26,027 nucleotides of DNA from Caryophanales bacterium UBA2253 (GCA_002347755.1 DDXT01000049.1:1-26027); one strand, 5' to 3'. Shown: positions 1-8,297, counted from the stretch's first letter. Made by a program: numbers and translations. The notes: generated by a model not told the origin, from the letters alone.

Positions 1-51
1 TAGCATAACACTGCAAAACTCGGGGTCGAAGCTTTCGAAACCTTGGATTAA

Positions 52-80
52 TTAACTAGCATTTTCAACAATGAGATAAA
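52..80 (+). promoter_or_regulatory. Weak candidate promoter of the TM2-like gene
   Basis: A TTAACT box (52-57) and a GATAAA box (75-80) are separated by 17 bp, about 19 bp before the start codon of the 71-aa gene. Both hexamers match the sigma-A consensus poorly. Bases 1-51 hold no gene I can support: short open frames run in from the left edge, but none is recognisable. Confidence 0.3.
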
Positions 81-98
81 TAAAGAAAGAGGTACAAC

Positions 99-314
99 AT
101 GGAATTTGTAAATGCTTTTGACAAGCTAAGCAAACTGATCAAGTTCATTCTGACATTCTTCTTGGGAGTAATCCTTGGCGGCGTTTATCGCATTCTCAAA
201 GGACGAGTAATCGTTGGCATTCTTTGGATTTTGACCGCTGGATTTTTCGGAATTGGTGTTGTGATTGATCTAGTCACTGTTTTGTTGGACAACAAATACA
301 CCGTATTGGTGTAG
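99..314 (+). CDS. Small TM2-domain-like membrane protein
   Basis: This 71-aa protein is mostly hydrophobic, with two predicted membrane segments at about residues 16-33 and 40-64 joined by a short basic turn (Tyr-Arg-Ile-Leu-Lys-Gly-Arg). The order resembles the TM2 domain: a Gly-rich first helix, a turn with Arg and Gly, then a second helix with Gly-Ile-Leu, a Gly-rich bend and Ile-Asp-Leu near its end. Here the bend reads AGFFGIGVVIDL. The canonical His-Arg-Phe-Tyr of the turn is only partly kept, so the match is degenerate. The start has a good Shine-Dalgarno site (AAAGAGGT, 86-93). It stands alone before a terminator and shows no operon partner. The function of TM2 proteins in bacteria is not established, so I assign none. 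The reverse frame over the same bases is a shadow. Confidence 0.7.
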   Translation: MEFVNAFDKLSKLIKFILTFFLGVILGGVYRILKGRVIVGILWILTAGFFGIGVVIDLVTVLLDNKYTVLV

Positions 315-324
315 GGACGAAAAG

Positions 325-354
325 CGCCGATGCGAAATGCATCGGTGTTTTTTA
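325..354 (+). terminator. Rho-independent terminator after the TM2-like gene
   Basis: A 9-bp stem (325-333 with 339-347, one G-T pair) with a 5-nt loop is followed by six T residues, 11 bp after the stop codon. Confidence 0.85.
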
Positions 355-393
355 ATTTTAGGGTCTCCAAAAATGGTTTTTATAGGGTTGGGG

Positions 394-422
394 TTTATAA
401 AAATTTGAAGATATGGTATAAT
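394..422 (+). promoter_or_regulatory. Promoter of pncB
   Basis: A perfect -10 box TATAAT (417-422) lies 20 bp before the pncB start codon. The best-spaced -35 hexamer is TTTATA (394-399, 17-bp spacer), which is weak. The short leader carries the Shine-Dalgarno sequence AGAGAGG and no visible regulatory structure. Confidence 0.65.
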
Positions 423-442
423 AACCAAAAAGAGAGGCAAAA

Positions 443-1879
443 ATGGATAAATATAGTTACGGATTGATGTGCGATTTTTATGAACTGACGATGGCCAACG
501 GCTATCTGAAATTCGGTCTCAAGGACCGGATCTGCTATTTTGACGTTTTTTTCCGGACCGTCCCCGATGGCGGCGGTTTTGCCATTACTTGCGGGTTGGA
601 ACAAGTGGCTGAATACATCCAAAAGCTGAAATTCTCGGACGCGGACATTGAATATCTGCGCTCGAAAAACATGTTCGCGGAAGAATTCCTGGAGTATTTG
701 CGCGGATTTAAGTTTCATGGCGACATTTGGGCAATGCCGGAAGGAACGCCGGTTTTTCCGAATGAACCCGTCATGACCGTTCGGGCTCGGGCCATTGAAG
801 CTCAATTGATCGAGACTTACGTGCTGACGACCCTCAACCATCAATCGCTGATTGCCACCAAAGCTTCCCGGATCGTGCGGGCGGCCGATGGCCGGGCCAT
901 CTTTGAATTCGGAGCGCGTCGGGCGCATGGACCGCAGGCGGCTACTTTGGGAGCTAGAGCGGCTTTCATCGGCGGCGCCAAAGGTTCCTCTTGCACTTAC
1001 ACTGATTATCTTTATCAAACCAATGCGGTCGGAACGATGGCCCATTCCTGGATCCAGATGTTTGACGGCGAACTAACAGCCTTCAAACGTTATTGCGAAC
1101 TGTATCCGAACGGAGCCTTGCTTCTGGTCGACACTTATAATGTTCTCAGCAGCGGGATCCCCAATGCCATCCGGGCTTTCAACGAAGTGCTGCTTCCGAA
1201 AGGAATCCGGCCGCGGGGAATTCGCTTGGATTCCGGAGACATCGCCTATCAATCCAAAAAAGCCCGAAAAATGTTGGATGACGCTGGTTATTCGGATGCC
1301 AAGATCTTCGCTTCCAATTCCTTGGATGAATACCTGATCCGCGATTTGGTTTTTCAAGGTGCAAAAGTGGATTTCTTCGGGGTCGGAGAAAGACTGATCA
1401 CTTCCAAGAGCAGTCCGGTATTTGACGGAGTGTATAAACTGTCGGCCATTGAAGTAAACGGGAAGATCGTTCCGAAAATCAAGATTTCCGAAAATCTCGG
1501 CAAGATCACCAACCCGCATTTCAAGAAACTATATCGTTTGTATGACAAGGAAAATGGCAAAGCCATCGCCGACCTGATCACCGTTTATGACGAAGTAGTC
1601 AGCGATGAACAATATGATTTGTTTGATCCGGCGGCGATTTGGAAACGAAAGCACGTTACCAATTACGTGAAAAAAGAATTGCCGGTCCCGATTTTCCAAA
1701 AAGGCAAATTGGTTTACCAACTTCCAAAGATCGCCGAAATTCAAAAGTATTGCTCCGATCAGCTTGATACCCTTTGGGATGAAGTCACCCGGTTCGAAAA
1801 TCCGCACAATTATTACGTGGACCTTTCTCAAAAACTTTGGGACATCAAGAACCAAATGATCGAACACAAAAAGATATGA
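443..1879 (+). CDS. pncB: Nicotinate phosphoribosyltransferase
   Basis: The 478-aa product should convert nicotinate and PRPP to nicotinate mononucleotide, with ATP hydrolysis, in the Preiss-Handler route of NAD salvage in the cytoplasm. It has the bacterial family hallmarks: an N-terminal Leu-Met-x-Asp-Phe-Tyr-Glu-Leu-Thr-Met segment, the central EFGARRAHGPQAA block (about 152-164) matching the FG-x-RRA-x-G substrate loop, LLVDTYNV (about 227-234), the phosphate-binding GIRLDSGD (about 259-266) and FFGVGERL in the position of FGVGTRL. Length is normal for the Bacillus-type enzyme (about 490 aa). The start has a Shine-Dalgarno site AGAGAGG, and a TATAAT box lies just upstream. It is a single-gene unit with its own promoter and a terminator shared with the convergent Nudix gene. 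Downstream NAD genes (nadD, nadE) are not in the window. Confidence 0.96.
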   Translation: MDKYSYGLMCDFYELTMANGYLKFGLKDRICYFDVFFRTVPDGGGFAITCGLEQVAEYIQKLKFSDADIEYLRSKNMFAEEFLEYLRGFKFHGDIWAMPEGTPVFPNEPVMTVRARAIEAQLIETYVLTTLNHQSLIATKASRIVRAADGRAIFEFGARRAHGPQAATLGARAAFIGGAKGSSCTYTDYLYQTNAVGTMAHSWIQMFDGELTAFKRYCELYPNGALLLVDTYNVLSSGIPNAIRAFNEVLLPKGIRPRGIRLDSGDIAYQSKKARKMLDDAGYSDAKIFASNSLDEYLIRDLVFQGAKVDFFGVGERLITSKSSPVFDGVYKLSAIEVNGKIVPKIKISENLGKITNPHFKKLYRLYDKENGKAIADLITVYDEVVSDEQYDLFDPAAIWKRKHVTNYVKKELPVPIFQKGKLVYQLPKIAEIQKYCSDQLDTLWDEVTRFENPHNYYVDLSQKLWDIKNQMIEHKKI

Positions 1880-1880
1880 A

Positions 1881-1905
1881 AAAAGCCGCCCGAGGGCGGT
1901 TTTTA
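1881..1905. terminator. Bidirectional terminator between pncB and the Nudix gene
   Basis: The stem GCCGCC (1885-1890) pairs with GGCGGT (1895-1900) and is flanked by A-rich sequence on the left and T-rich sequence on the right. Both transcripts therefore get a hairpin plus U-tract. On the minus strand it starts inside the TAA stop codon of the Nudix gene (1903-1905), so termination there overlaps the end of the coding sequence. Confidence 0.85.
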
Positions 1906-2322
1906 TTTGGCCGTTTTGAAGATATCCTTTTCGTAAAGTCGAACTTGTTCGACCATGTGGCCGATGTTTCCTTCTCCCGCGTACTCGGGGCCGAAAAAAT
2001 TGTGGTTCAGATCCGACCAAAACAGTTCATTCACTTCGTCTTGGAGCATCACTTCGCTTTTAAGTTTCCCAACGTAGACTTCAACCCAGCATCCTTGGAA
2101 ATAATAACGAAAATCCATCAGATGGTGCAGTTCGATGTTGGCTGAGGAAATCCCGGTTTCTTCCGATAGTTCCCGATAAGCGGCCGAAAGGCCGTCTTCG
2201 TTCGTCTCGATTTTTCCCCCAACCAGATTGAACAAACCCTGGTAGGGGTCTTTTTTTCGTTTGCACATCAGGATCTTTTTTAGATCCCGGCTGTAAACCA
2301 TGATGACGTTGTATCCTTGCAT
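1903..2322 (-). CDS. Nudix hydrolase (MutT-like)
   Basis: This 139-aa protein carries a perfect Nudix box, G-x5-E-x7-REU-x-EE-x-GU: Gly36, Glu42, Arg50-Glu51-Leu52, Glu54-Glu55, Gly57-Ile58. Family members hydrolyse nucleoside diphosphates linked to another moiety, and the catalytic glutamates bind the metal. The length is that of a single Nudix domain with no extra module. It lies 10 bp downstream of purA on the same strand, the last gene of a purB-purA-Nudix operon. That context suggests a nucleotide substrate, for example an oxidised or non-canonical purine nucleotide. Nudix sequence alone does not define the substrate, so 8-oxo-dGTP hydrolysis is only a possibility. The purA-proximal start is the only one consistent with the intact N-terminal beta strand. 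Confidence 0.9.
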   Translation of the reverse strand: MQGYNVIMVYSRDLKKILMCKRKKDPYQGLFNLVGGKIETNEDGLSAAYRELSEETGISSANIELHHLMDFRYYFQGCWVEVYVGKLKSEVMLQDEVNELFWSDLNHNFFGPEYAGEGNIGHMVEQVRLYEKDIFKTAK

Positions 2323-2332
2323 GACCCTTATC

Positions 2333-3613
2333 CTAAAATAGACTCTTACGGACGACGGTCTGGGTTTTATCCGGACCGACCGAAAACATGACGATTTCCA
2401 AACCGGTCACGGCTTCGATGCGCTTTAAATAATTCTGAGCGTTAATCGGAAGTTCCTCAAAAGTCTTGACGTTGCTCAAGTCTTCGTCCCATCCCGGCAG
2501 TTCTTCATAAACCGGAACGCAGCGTTCAAATTCTTTGATCGAAGCGGGAATGGTTTTCAAAGTTCGGCCGTTGATCTTGTAAGCCGTGCAGATCTTCAGC
2601 GTCTTCAGTCTGGAAAGGACGTCGAGCAGCATGACGGAAATTCCGGTCAAACCGTTGATCATCTTGCTGTAATTGAGGACGACGCCGTCGAACCAGCCGA
2701 TGCGGCGGGGACGTCTGGTGGTGGTTCCGAATTCATTTCCGGTAATGCGAATGTAAGAAGCGATCTCATCTTCGAATTCGGTCGGAAAACAGCCGCTTCC
2801 GACTCGGGTCGAATAAGCTTTCACAACCCCGATGACGGCGTCGATCTTGGTCGGGCCGATGCCGGTACCGGTGCATACTCCGCAAGCCGACGGATTGGAA
2901 GAAGTGACGAACGGGTAAGACCCGAAATCAACATCAAGCAGGGCGCCCTGAGCGCCTTCAAACAATATTTTCTTGCCCTGATCATAGGCGGCATTGAGCA
3001 TCGTGACCGTATCGGTGACGAAAGGAGCCATTTGATCGGCCAACTGCTGATAATCCTGATAAAGAATTTGAAAGTTCAGCGGTTGCATTTTATTTTGAAA
3101 CAGTTCGCGGTTTTTGTCCTGGACTTTATCTTTGAAAATGGCATAAAAATCGGAGGAGATGAAATCGACCATGCGAATGCCGTCGCGAGAAATCTTGTCC
3201 GTGTAAGCCGGCCCGATGCCCTTTTTGGTGGTTCCGACCTGATTGACGCCCAGTTTTTCTTCTTTCAGTCCGTCCAAAAGGACGTGGTAGTCAAATACGA
3301 CATGAGCCCGGTCGCTGACATAAATGTTATCAGCCGGGAAACCCTGCTCTTTTAAGATTTTGATTTCTTCCAGAAAGTTTCGGGGATTGATGACCATCCC
3401 GTTTCCCAAAACGTTTTTCACGTTTTTATTGAAGACTCCGGACGGAATCAAGTGCAGTTTGTAGGTTTTTCCCCCGAACTTGACGGTATGTCCGGCGTTG
3501 TCTCCGCCTTGGTAACGAACCACGAAATCCGCGGTTTCACTTAAAAAATGGGTTATTTTGCCTTTTCCTTCGTCGCCCCATTGCGAGCCGACCACAACAA
3601 CGGTTTTATTCAT
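2333..3613 (-). CDS. purA: Adenylosuccinate synthetase
   Basis: The 426-aa enzyme joins IMP and aspartate with GTP to form adenylosuccinate, the first step from IMP to AMP. The N-terminal phosphate loop reads GSQWGDEGKGK (residues 9-19), with the catalytic Asp14. It is followed by the IMP-binding GGDNAGHTV and, further on, VGTTKKGIGPAY, LFEGAQGALLDVDFGSYPFVTSSNP and the Thr-Thr-Arg-Arg-Pro-Arg-Arg-Ile-Gly-Trp-Phe-Asp block. All are characteristic of PurA, and the length is standard (about 430 aa). Its start overlaps the end of purB by 8 bp, so translation of the two is probably coupled. The two enzymes catalyse consecutive steps, so the pair is a complete IMP-to-AMP module. No purine riboswitch is visible ahead of the operon, whose leader is very short. 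Confidence 0.97.
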   Translation of the reverse strand: MNKTVVVVGSQWGDEGKGKITHFLSETADFVVRYQGGDNAGHTVKFGGKTYKLHLIPSGVFNKNVKNVLGNGMVINPRNFLEEIKILKEQGFPADNIYVSDRAHVVFDYHVLLDGLKEEKLGVNQVGTTKKGIGPAYTDKISRDGIRMVDFISSDFYAIFKDKVQDKNRELFQNKMQPLNFQILYQDYQQLADQMAPFVTDTVTMLNAAYDQGKKILFEGAQGALLDVDFGSYPFVTSSNPSACGVCTGTGIGPTKIDAVIGVVKAYSTRVGSGCFPTEFEDEIASYIRITGNEFGTTTRRPRRIGWFDGVVLNYSKMINGLTGISVMLLDVLSRLKTLKICTAYKINGRTLKTIPASIKEFERCVPVYEELPGWDEDLSNVKTFEELPINAQNYLKRIEAVTGLEIVMFSVGPDKTQTVVRKSLF

Positions 3614-4910
3614 TTTTCTCTCCCAAATTCAATCGTTCATAAATGGCATGGACGTTTTTTAAATAATATTCCGGTCGAAAACAACTTTCCAATTCAGCGG
3701 CGGACAGCCATTTTCCGATCCCGGCCTGAAGCAAAGACTCGGAAAAAGTCTGATTTGTCTGGTCGCAGACCAGGGCGGCCTTTTGGGTAAAGTCATAACT
3801 TGCTTCTCTGGTCAGCCCTTTTTCGATCAGCATTGAAACGATCCGGCCGGAAAAAACCAGCCCTTTCGTCAATTGAATATTTCCTAACATCCGGTCCGGA
3901 TGGACTTCTAGGGTTTCGAGAGTTTTGGCGTAACGGACCAACATGTACTGAACCAGGCTGGCGGCGTCGGCGATCATGATCCGTTCCGCCGAGGAATGGG
4001 AAATGTCGCGTTCATGCCATAAAACATTGTTTTCGAAAGACGCGTTCACATAACTGCGGACGATCCGGCTGCATCCGCACATGTTTTCGCTGGCGATCGG
4101 ATTGCGTTTGTGCGGCATGGCGCTGGAACCTTTTTGCGTTTGGTCGAAGAATTCTTCGGCTTCCCGGATTTCGGTCCGGCTCAGATTGCGGATTTCGGTG
4201 GCGATCTTCTCGATCAGCGAAGCGATCAAAGCCAAAACGCAAAGATAGTTGGCGTGGCGGTCGCGGGAAAGAACCTGAGTGGAGATGTCCGCCCGGCTGA
4301 TCCCCAAAGTGGCGCAGGCTTCGGTTTCGATGGTCGGATCAAGGTTGGCGAAGTTTCCGACTGCGCCGCTGATCTTCCCGGTTTCGATTTCCGACCGGGC
4401 CAAGCGCAAACGGCTTAAATCGCGCTTCGCTTCATCAAAATAAAGCGCCCATTTCAAACCGAAAGAAGTAATTTCGGCGTGGATGCCGTGGGTGCGTCCG
4501 ATGCAGGGAGTATTTTCATGCTTTTGGGCCAGGTTTTTCAAAACCCGGATAAAATGATTCAAAGCCGATTCGATCAGCTCATTGGCTTGCTTGATCAAAA
4601 GCGCATTGGCGGTATCGACCACATCGGTCGAAGTGAGGCCGTAGTGGATCCATTTGGATTCGGGGCCTAAAGTTTCACTCAATTGTCTGGTAAAAGCGAT
4701 GACGTCGTGATGCAGGACCTCTTCCAGTTCGGCGATCCGCTTGGGATTTAGGACCGCGTTTTGGACGATCTGCTCATAATCCGACTTCGGGATCAGCCCG
4801 CGGCGGGCATAAACGCTCAAAACCGCCAGCTCGACTTTCAGCCAATTTTGGTACTTGTTTTCATCGGTCCAGACGGATTTCATTTCTTTGGTTTGATATC
4901 TTTCGATCAT
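3606..4910 (-). CDS. purB: Adenylosuccinate lyase
   Basis: This enzyme of the fumarase/aspartase superfamily cleaves adenylosuccinate to AMP and fumarate, and SAICAR to AICAR in de novo purine synthesis. The family signature SSAMPHKRNP lies at about residues 262-271, and the conserved GRTHGIHAEITSFG (catalytic His region) and YGLTSTDVVDTA segments are present. I place the start at the ATG ending at 4910, giving 434 aa beginning MIERYQTKEM. This matches the family N-terminus (B. subtilis PurB begins MIERYSRPEM) and sits 6 nt after an AGGTG Shine-Dalgarno site. The longer frame back to 4919 begins with the GTG inside that ribosome-binding site. It is first in the purB-purA-Nudix operon. Confidence 0.96.
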   Translation of the reverse strand: MIERYQTKEMKSVWTDENKYQNWLKVELAVLSVYARRGLIPKSDYEQIVQNAVLNPKRIAELEEVLHHDVIAFTRQLSETLGPESKWIHYGLTSTDVVDTANALLIKQANELIESALNHFIRVLKNLAQKHENTPCIGRTHGIHAEITSFGLKWALYFDEAKRDLSRLRLARSEIETGKISGAVGNFANLDPTIETEACATLGISRADISTQVLSRDRHANYLCVLALIASLIEKIATEIRNLSRTEIREAEEFFDQTQKGSSAMPHKRNPIASENMCGCSRIVRSYVNASFENNVLWHERDISHSSAERIMIADAASLVQYMLVRYAKTLETLEVHPDRMLGNIQLTKGLVFSGRIVSMLIEKGLTREASYDFTQKAALVCDQTNQTFSESLLQAGIGKWLSAAELESCFRPEYYLKNVHAIYERLNLGEKNE

Positions 4911-4927
4911 TTTCATCACCTAAAATC

Positions 4928-4956
4928 ATTATACCAAAAACCAGCCCCGATTAAAA
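4928..4956 (-). promoter_or_regulatory. Promoter of the purB-purA-Nudix operon
   Basis: On the minus strand a perfect -10 TATAAT (4928-4933) has a weak TTTTAA hexamer 17 bp upstream (4951-4956). Transcription would begin about 10 nt before the purB start codon. The leader is too short to hold a purine riboswitch. Confidence 0.65.
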
Positions 4957-4964
4957 GAAATTTC

Positions 4965-4993
4965 TTGATTATTGGCGGTAACAAAGGTAAAAT
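4965..4993 (+). promoter_or_regulatory. Promoter of the guanylate-kinase-like gene
   Basis: TTGATT (4965-4970) and TAAAAT (4988-4993) are separated by exactly 17 bp. The promoter is divergent from that of purB, and the two lie about 10 bp apart. Confidence 0.65.
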
Positions 4994-5013
4994 AAGTTCA
5001 AAGAAACAACCAA

Positions 5014-5037
5014 GGTCGAAGGAATGATTCCTTGACC
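5014..5037 (+). promoter_or_regulatory. Stem-loop in the leader, directly before the ribosome-binding site
   Basis: GGTC (5014-5017) plus AAGGAA pairs with TTCCTTGACC (5028-5037), leaving one bulged G and a 3-nt loop. The stem ends right at the Shine-Dalgarno sequence GGAAGGAG (5038-5045). It is not followed by a T-tract, so it is not a terminator. A role in mRNA stability or ribosome access is possible but unproven. Confidence 0.5.
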
Positions 5038-5049
5038 GGAAGGAGCATT

Positions 5050-5586
5050 ATGTTAATCTTGATCGGTCCTTCGGCCAGCGGAAAAACCGAGGTCGCCAAA
5101 CTGCTAATCTCCAAATACGGCTTAAAGAAACTGGTCACTTGTACGACCAGGCCGATCCGCGCCGGGGAAACCGACGGGGTCGACTATCATTTTCTGACCG
5201 CGGAGCAGTTTTTAAAACTGAAAGACGCGGGGGAATTCGTGGAAACAACGGTTTATAACGGAAACCTCTACGGAAGCCGAAAATGCGATGTTTGTGAGGG
5301 AAAAGTCGTGGTCCTTGAGGCCAACGGCCTGAATGCCTTTTTGGAACAGATCCCGGAAAAGATTTGTTCGGTCTATTTGGAAACGCCCAAAGCCATTCGT
5401 AAGTTTCGGATGATCGATCGCGGCGATGATCCGCGGGACATTGAATGCCGTTTGGCGGCGGATGATCGGCTTTTTGATAAATCGCGATTCAAAAGAATTG
5501 ATTTCATCGTGAAGAATGTTGGAATCAGCCTGGAAGAATTGACCGAAAAAATCGCTAAACTGTACCAGAAGCGATGCGGCCGCTGA
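5050..5586 (+). CDS. Guanylate kinase-like nucleoside monophosphate kinase
   Basis: The 178-aa product has the guanylate-kinase layout. A P-loop GPSASGKT sits at residues 6-13. It is followed by the GMP-binding TTRPIRAGETDGVDYHF, which resembles the TTR-x-PR-x-GE-x-DG-x-DY-x-F consensus. Then come GEFVETTVYNGNLYGS in the position of GEF-x-E-x-x-x-V-x-G-x-x-YG-T, and an Arg-rich lid (RGDDPRDIECRLAADD). The usual Gmk P-loop ends Gly-Lys-Gly or Gly-Lys-Ser; Gly-Lys-Thr here, plus a short C-terminus (Gmk is about 190-205 aa), marks a divergent member. The real start is the ATG at 5050, after GGAAGGAG. The frame upstream to a TTG at 5032 runs through that Shine-Dalgarno site. It may be the cell's GMP kinase or a paralogue; the rest of the genome would decide. 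It lies opposite the purine operon. Confidence 0.75.
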   Translation: MLILIGPSASGKTEVAKLLISKYGLKKLVTCTTRPIRAGETDGVDYHFLTAEQFLKLKDAGEFVETTVYNGNLYGSRKCDVCEGKVVVLEANGLNAFLEQIPEKICSVYLETPKAIRKFRMIDRGDDPRDIECRLAADDRLFDKSRFKRIDFIVKNVGISLEELTEKIAKLYQKRCGR

Positions 5587-5598
5587 ATGCTTAATCGG

Positions 5599-5627
5599 TG
5601 GCAACCACGATCAAACTGTGATATAAT
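5599..5627 (+). promoter_or_regulatory. Extended -10 promoter of the 877-aa protein gene
   Basis: TATAAT (5622-5627) is preceded directly by TGA, giving the extended -10 TGN element. No good -35 is present at 17 bp spacing. Transcription would start about 12 bp before the ATG, close to the GGAGGT ribosome-binding site (5635-5640). Confidence 0.6.
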
Positions 5628-5647
5628 TATCAATGGAGGTACCATTA

Positions 5648-8281
5648 ATGAAAGGACTCTTAAAATTTCTAATCGGGTTACTGATTTTCTTGTTGATAAC
5701 CGTGGTGATCCCGGTCGGATTTCTGTATTATAAAGTATCGGACAACCGCGACCTGGCGCCGACGGAACTATATACCGAAGATGTGACGGTTCAATCGCTT
5801 CTGGCCCAAATGATGGCGGATGCTTTGGAATCCGACGATGACAAAATCTATTTTGGCATGAATGAAGAAGACCTGGACTTGTTGCTTTTGGCGATGATCC
5901 GGGAACAATACAATCCCACTTATTACAAAACCGAAAATGAGGAAGATCAATACATCCAAAAATTCGTCATTCCGGAAGGAATGTGGATCCTCTCCGGAAA
6001 AGAAGTGATCCTGCGCCATGCTTACGCCACGATCTCGGAAAGCGAAGTCTCCGTTTATGTCACCGCGGAAGCGATGGGGATCAAGACCAGCCTGAATTTC
6101 GGGTTGTCGATCACTGAAGCCGAAGGAGCCTATACGATCACGGCGACCCGGTTGGGGATCGGAAAACTGAATGTCTTAAGCGGACTTGGCAAGATGTTTC
6201 TGCCGACGATCATGAGCGCCATGGATATCGGGGGCAAGATCGAGCAAGCCATGACGGAATCGAATCTGCCTGGGGACTTTGACGTCAATACGCTTTCTTA
6301 TACGATCACTTCCGAAGAAATGGGCCAATTCATCGTCAATCTGGCCGCATCGGGAGATTCGGGGACCCAAAACGAACTTTTGGGCGAACTGGTATCCGTC
6401 CTGACGGCTTCGGAAAATGAACTGTTTGGAATCGGAGTTTTCGAAAAAGACGCGGAATCGATTTTTGGAGCTTATCTGGATATCACCAATGCGGAGTACG
6501 ACGCCTTGACCGACGGGACCCCGACTTACATTTTGGATTACACGGATTTCCAAACCAAGATGGCGGCTTTGGTAACGGTCAACGGCGGCGAAAACTTTGA
6601 TTTGATGAGCAAATTCATGCTTTACGGATATGCGAACCTGAGTGCTGACGAACAAACCATCATCGACGGACTGAACTTCGCCGGCGTTCCGATCGCGGAT
6701 GTCACCGCTTATGTGGGGTTGGTGGACAAGACCGTTCCGGATCTGGAACAAAACATTTCCGATGAGCTTTATGCGGAGTTGGGAGATTTAACCGATGCCG
6801 CCATTACCCTCAACATTGAGGAAGATTTCATCAATCAGATCCTCTGGGCCAATGGCCTGGTGGGGTTGGGATACAATACTTTTTATGAAGACGAAGGAGT
6901 GAACAAAGTCGTTTACGCCGGCGTCGAAGCCATCTGGATCGATGTGGTTGACAATGAACTCGGGTTCAAATTGGTCTTTAATCTAAACGGAAGACGGATC
7001 TGTCTATTTACCAACTTTATCGACCAATCGACAGCAAGCGCGAAAATTGAGGCCAATTTCGACGAATTGCGCATGGGTACGATAGTTTTCTCGGATTCCA
7101 TGAAAGCTTCCATCCTCGCGCTTTTGGGCGACAGTTTGGGCGGAACCAACATGACCGTCATTACCGTCGCTGACAACAAAATCACCATTGACAGCAATAC
7201 TTTTCTGGAAGAATTCAATGACAACAGCATGCTTGGGAATTTGCTCGGGATCATCAAAAACGAGGACATGCTCGGTTTGGAACTGACCGGTGCGACCATG
7301 GATGCCAACGGCGGCATTTCCTTCGAAATCGATCTGACGAAGATCCGTTCCGCCGAAGATGTGACCGCCGCTTTGCTAGATACGGCGACCCCGTTCAATG
7401 TCACGACCTTCATCGAAAACAAAACCCAGACTTTCATCATCAGCGGTTTGACCAGCGGCGAGAATGCTCTGACTTTCTCCAATTCCGATTTCAACCGGCT
7501 GCTGTATCAGGAAACCAATGGTTATGACGGTTTCGCCAACGTTACCACCCTTCCGGACGGAGTCACGACCTTTACCTATGAAGTAACCGGGATCTTCCTG
7601 GAATTCGGAACAACCACGACGACCATCAAATTCGTGGTGGAAATCAATGGTTTGCAAACCATGATCATCATCGATACGGCGGTAGTGACCACCCTCGCTG
7701 AAGACCAAATCACTTTGGTCATGGGCGACAATGTCACTTTGGGGACCGTTTCGACTCCGAATGATTTCTTGTTGGACCTGCTCGGGGCCAACATCTCCAA
7801 TCTGGGGATCATGACTTATGAATCTGCAACAAAGAGTCTCATCATCGAAAAAGAAGTCTTCAAAAACTTCATGACCATCGGCGGACCGGCCACCCCGCTC
7901 AACGTTGAAAAAATCCGGATTGTGGACGGGGCTTTTGAAGCCATCGTCACCTTCACGGATCCGGCTTTGGCCGCTTTAATCGATACCGCTACCGACGCCA
8001 TTGAAGGAGCACTCGGCGATGATTTTCTGAACGAAACCGGATTTGACGTTACTGATCCGGATCAACAAGCCGCGGTCGATAACCTGAGCGACACGCTTTC
8101 GGACATCCAAACTGTCCTGAATGACCCGGAACAGACCCTGACCGAAGAAGACACCCAAGCTTTGGTCGACGCCATCAACCAGTTGGATGATGAAAACCAG
8201 CAGGAATTTCTGGATCAATTGGAAACTCAAGCCAGTTCCGCGGAACTTGCGGCTTTGTATGACGCCTTATTTGGAAACTAA
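5648..8281 (+). CDS. Large membrane-anchored protein with three internal repeats (YpmS-like units)
   Basis: This 877-aa protein has one N-terminal membrane helix (about residues 4-27) and a long, acidic, probably extracellular part. The ATG at 5648 follows GGAGGT at 7 nt; the earlier in-frame ATG at 5633 overlaps that site. I see three similar units. Each begins with a strand and helix (FGMNEEDLDLLLL near 69, LNIEEDFINQILW near 386, TFSNSDFNRLLYQ near 608). Each has a second copy of a related strand and helix 120-150 residues later (YTITSEEMGQFI, ITIDSNTFLEEF, LIIEKEVFKNF). The first unit (FGLSITEAEGAYTITATRLGIGKL) resembles the single domain of YpmS (DUF2140), a membrane-anchored protein of Bacillota. 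The last 100 residues are Asp/Gln-rich helices. The gene ends 16 bp before pduL, so the two are probably co-transcribed. No function is known to me. Confidence 0.75.
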   Translation: MKGLLKFLIGLLIFLLITVVIPVGFLYYKVSDNRDLAPTELYTEDVTVQSLLAQMMADALESDDDKIYFGMNEEDLDLLLLAMIREQYNPTYYKTENEEDQYIQKFVIPEGMWILSGKEVILRHAYATISESEVSVYVTAEAMGIKTSLNFGLSITEAEGAYTITATRLGIGKLNVLSGLGKMFLPTIMSAMDIGGKIEQAMTESNLPGDFDVNTLSYTITSEEMGQFIVNLAASGDSGTQNELLGELVSVLTASENELFGIGVFEKDAESIFGAYLDITNAEYDALTDGTPTYILDYTDFQTKMAALVTVNGGENFDLMSKFMLYGYANLSADEQTIIDGLNFAGVPIADVTAYVGLVDKTVPDLEQNISDELYAELGDLTDAAITLNIEEDFINQILWANGLVGLGYNTFYEDEGVNKVVYAGVEAIWIDVVDNELGFKLVFNLNGRRICLFTNFIDQSTASAKIEANFDELRMGTIVFSDSMKASILALLGDSLGGTNMTVITVADNKITIDSNTFLEEFNDNSMLGNLLGIIKNEDMLGLELTGATMDANGGISFEIDLTKIRSAEDVTAALLDTATPFNVTTFIENKTQTFIISGLTSGENALTFSNSDFNRLLYQETNGYDGFANVTTLPDGVTTFTYEVTGIFLEFGTTTTTIKFVVEINGLQTMIIIDTAVVTTLAEDQITLVMGDNVTLGTVSTPNDFLLDLLGANISNLGIMTYESATKSLIIEKEVFKNFMTIGGPATPLNVEKIRIVDGAFEAIVTFTDPALAALIDTATDAIEGALGDDFLNETGFDVTDPDQQAAVDNLSDTLSDIQTVLNDPEQTLTEEDTQALVDAINQLDDENQQEFLDQLETQASSAELAALYDALFGN

Positions 8282-8297
8282 AAAAGGGAGAAGAATT

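Noticed and set aside
1..98. Tail of an upstream gene at the left edge
   Set aside because: Short open frames exist in more than one phase, and none is recognisable or clearly better than the others.
395..1045. 216-aa minus-strand ORF inside pncB
   Set aside because: It is a shadow of the strongly supported pncB frame, with low-complexity content and no ribosome-binding site.
4911..4933. Purine riboswitch before purB
   Set aside because: The predicted leader is only about 10 nt long.
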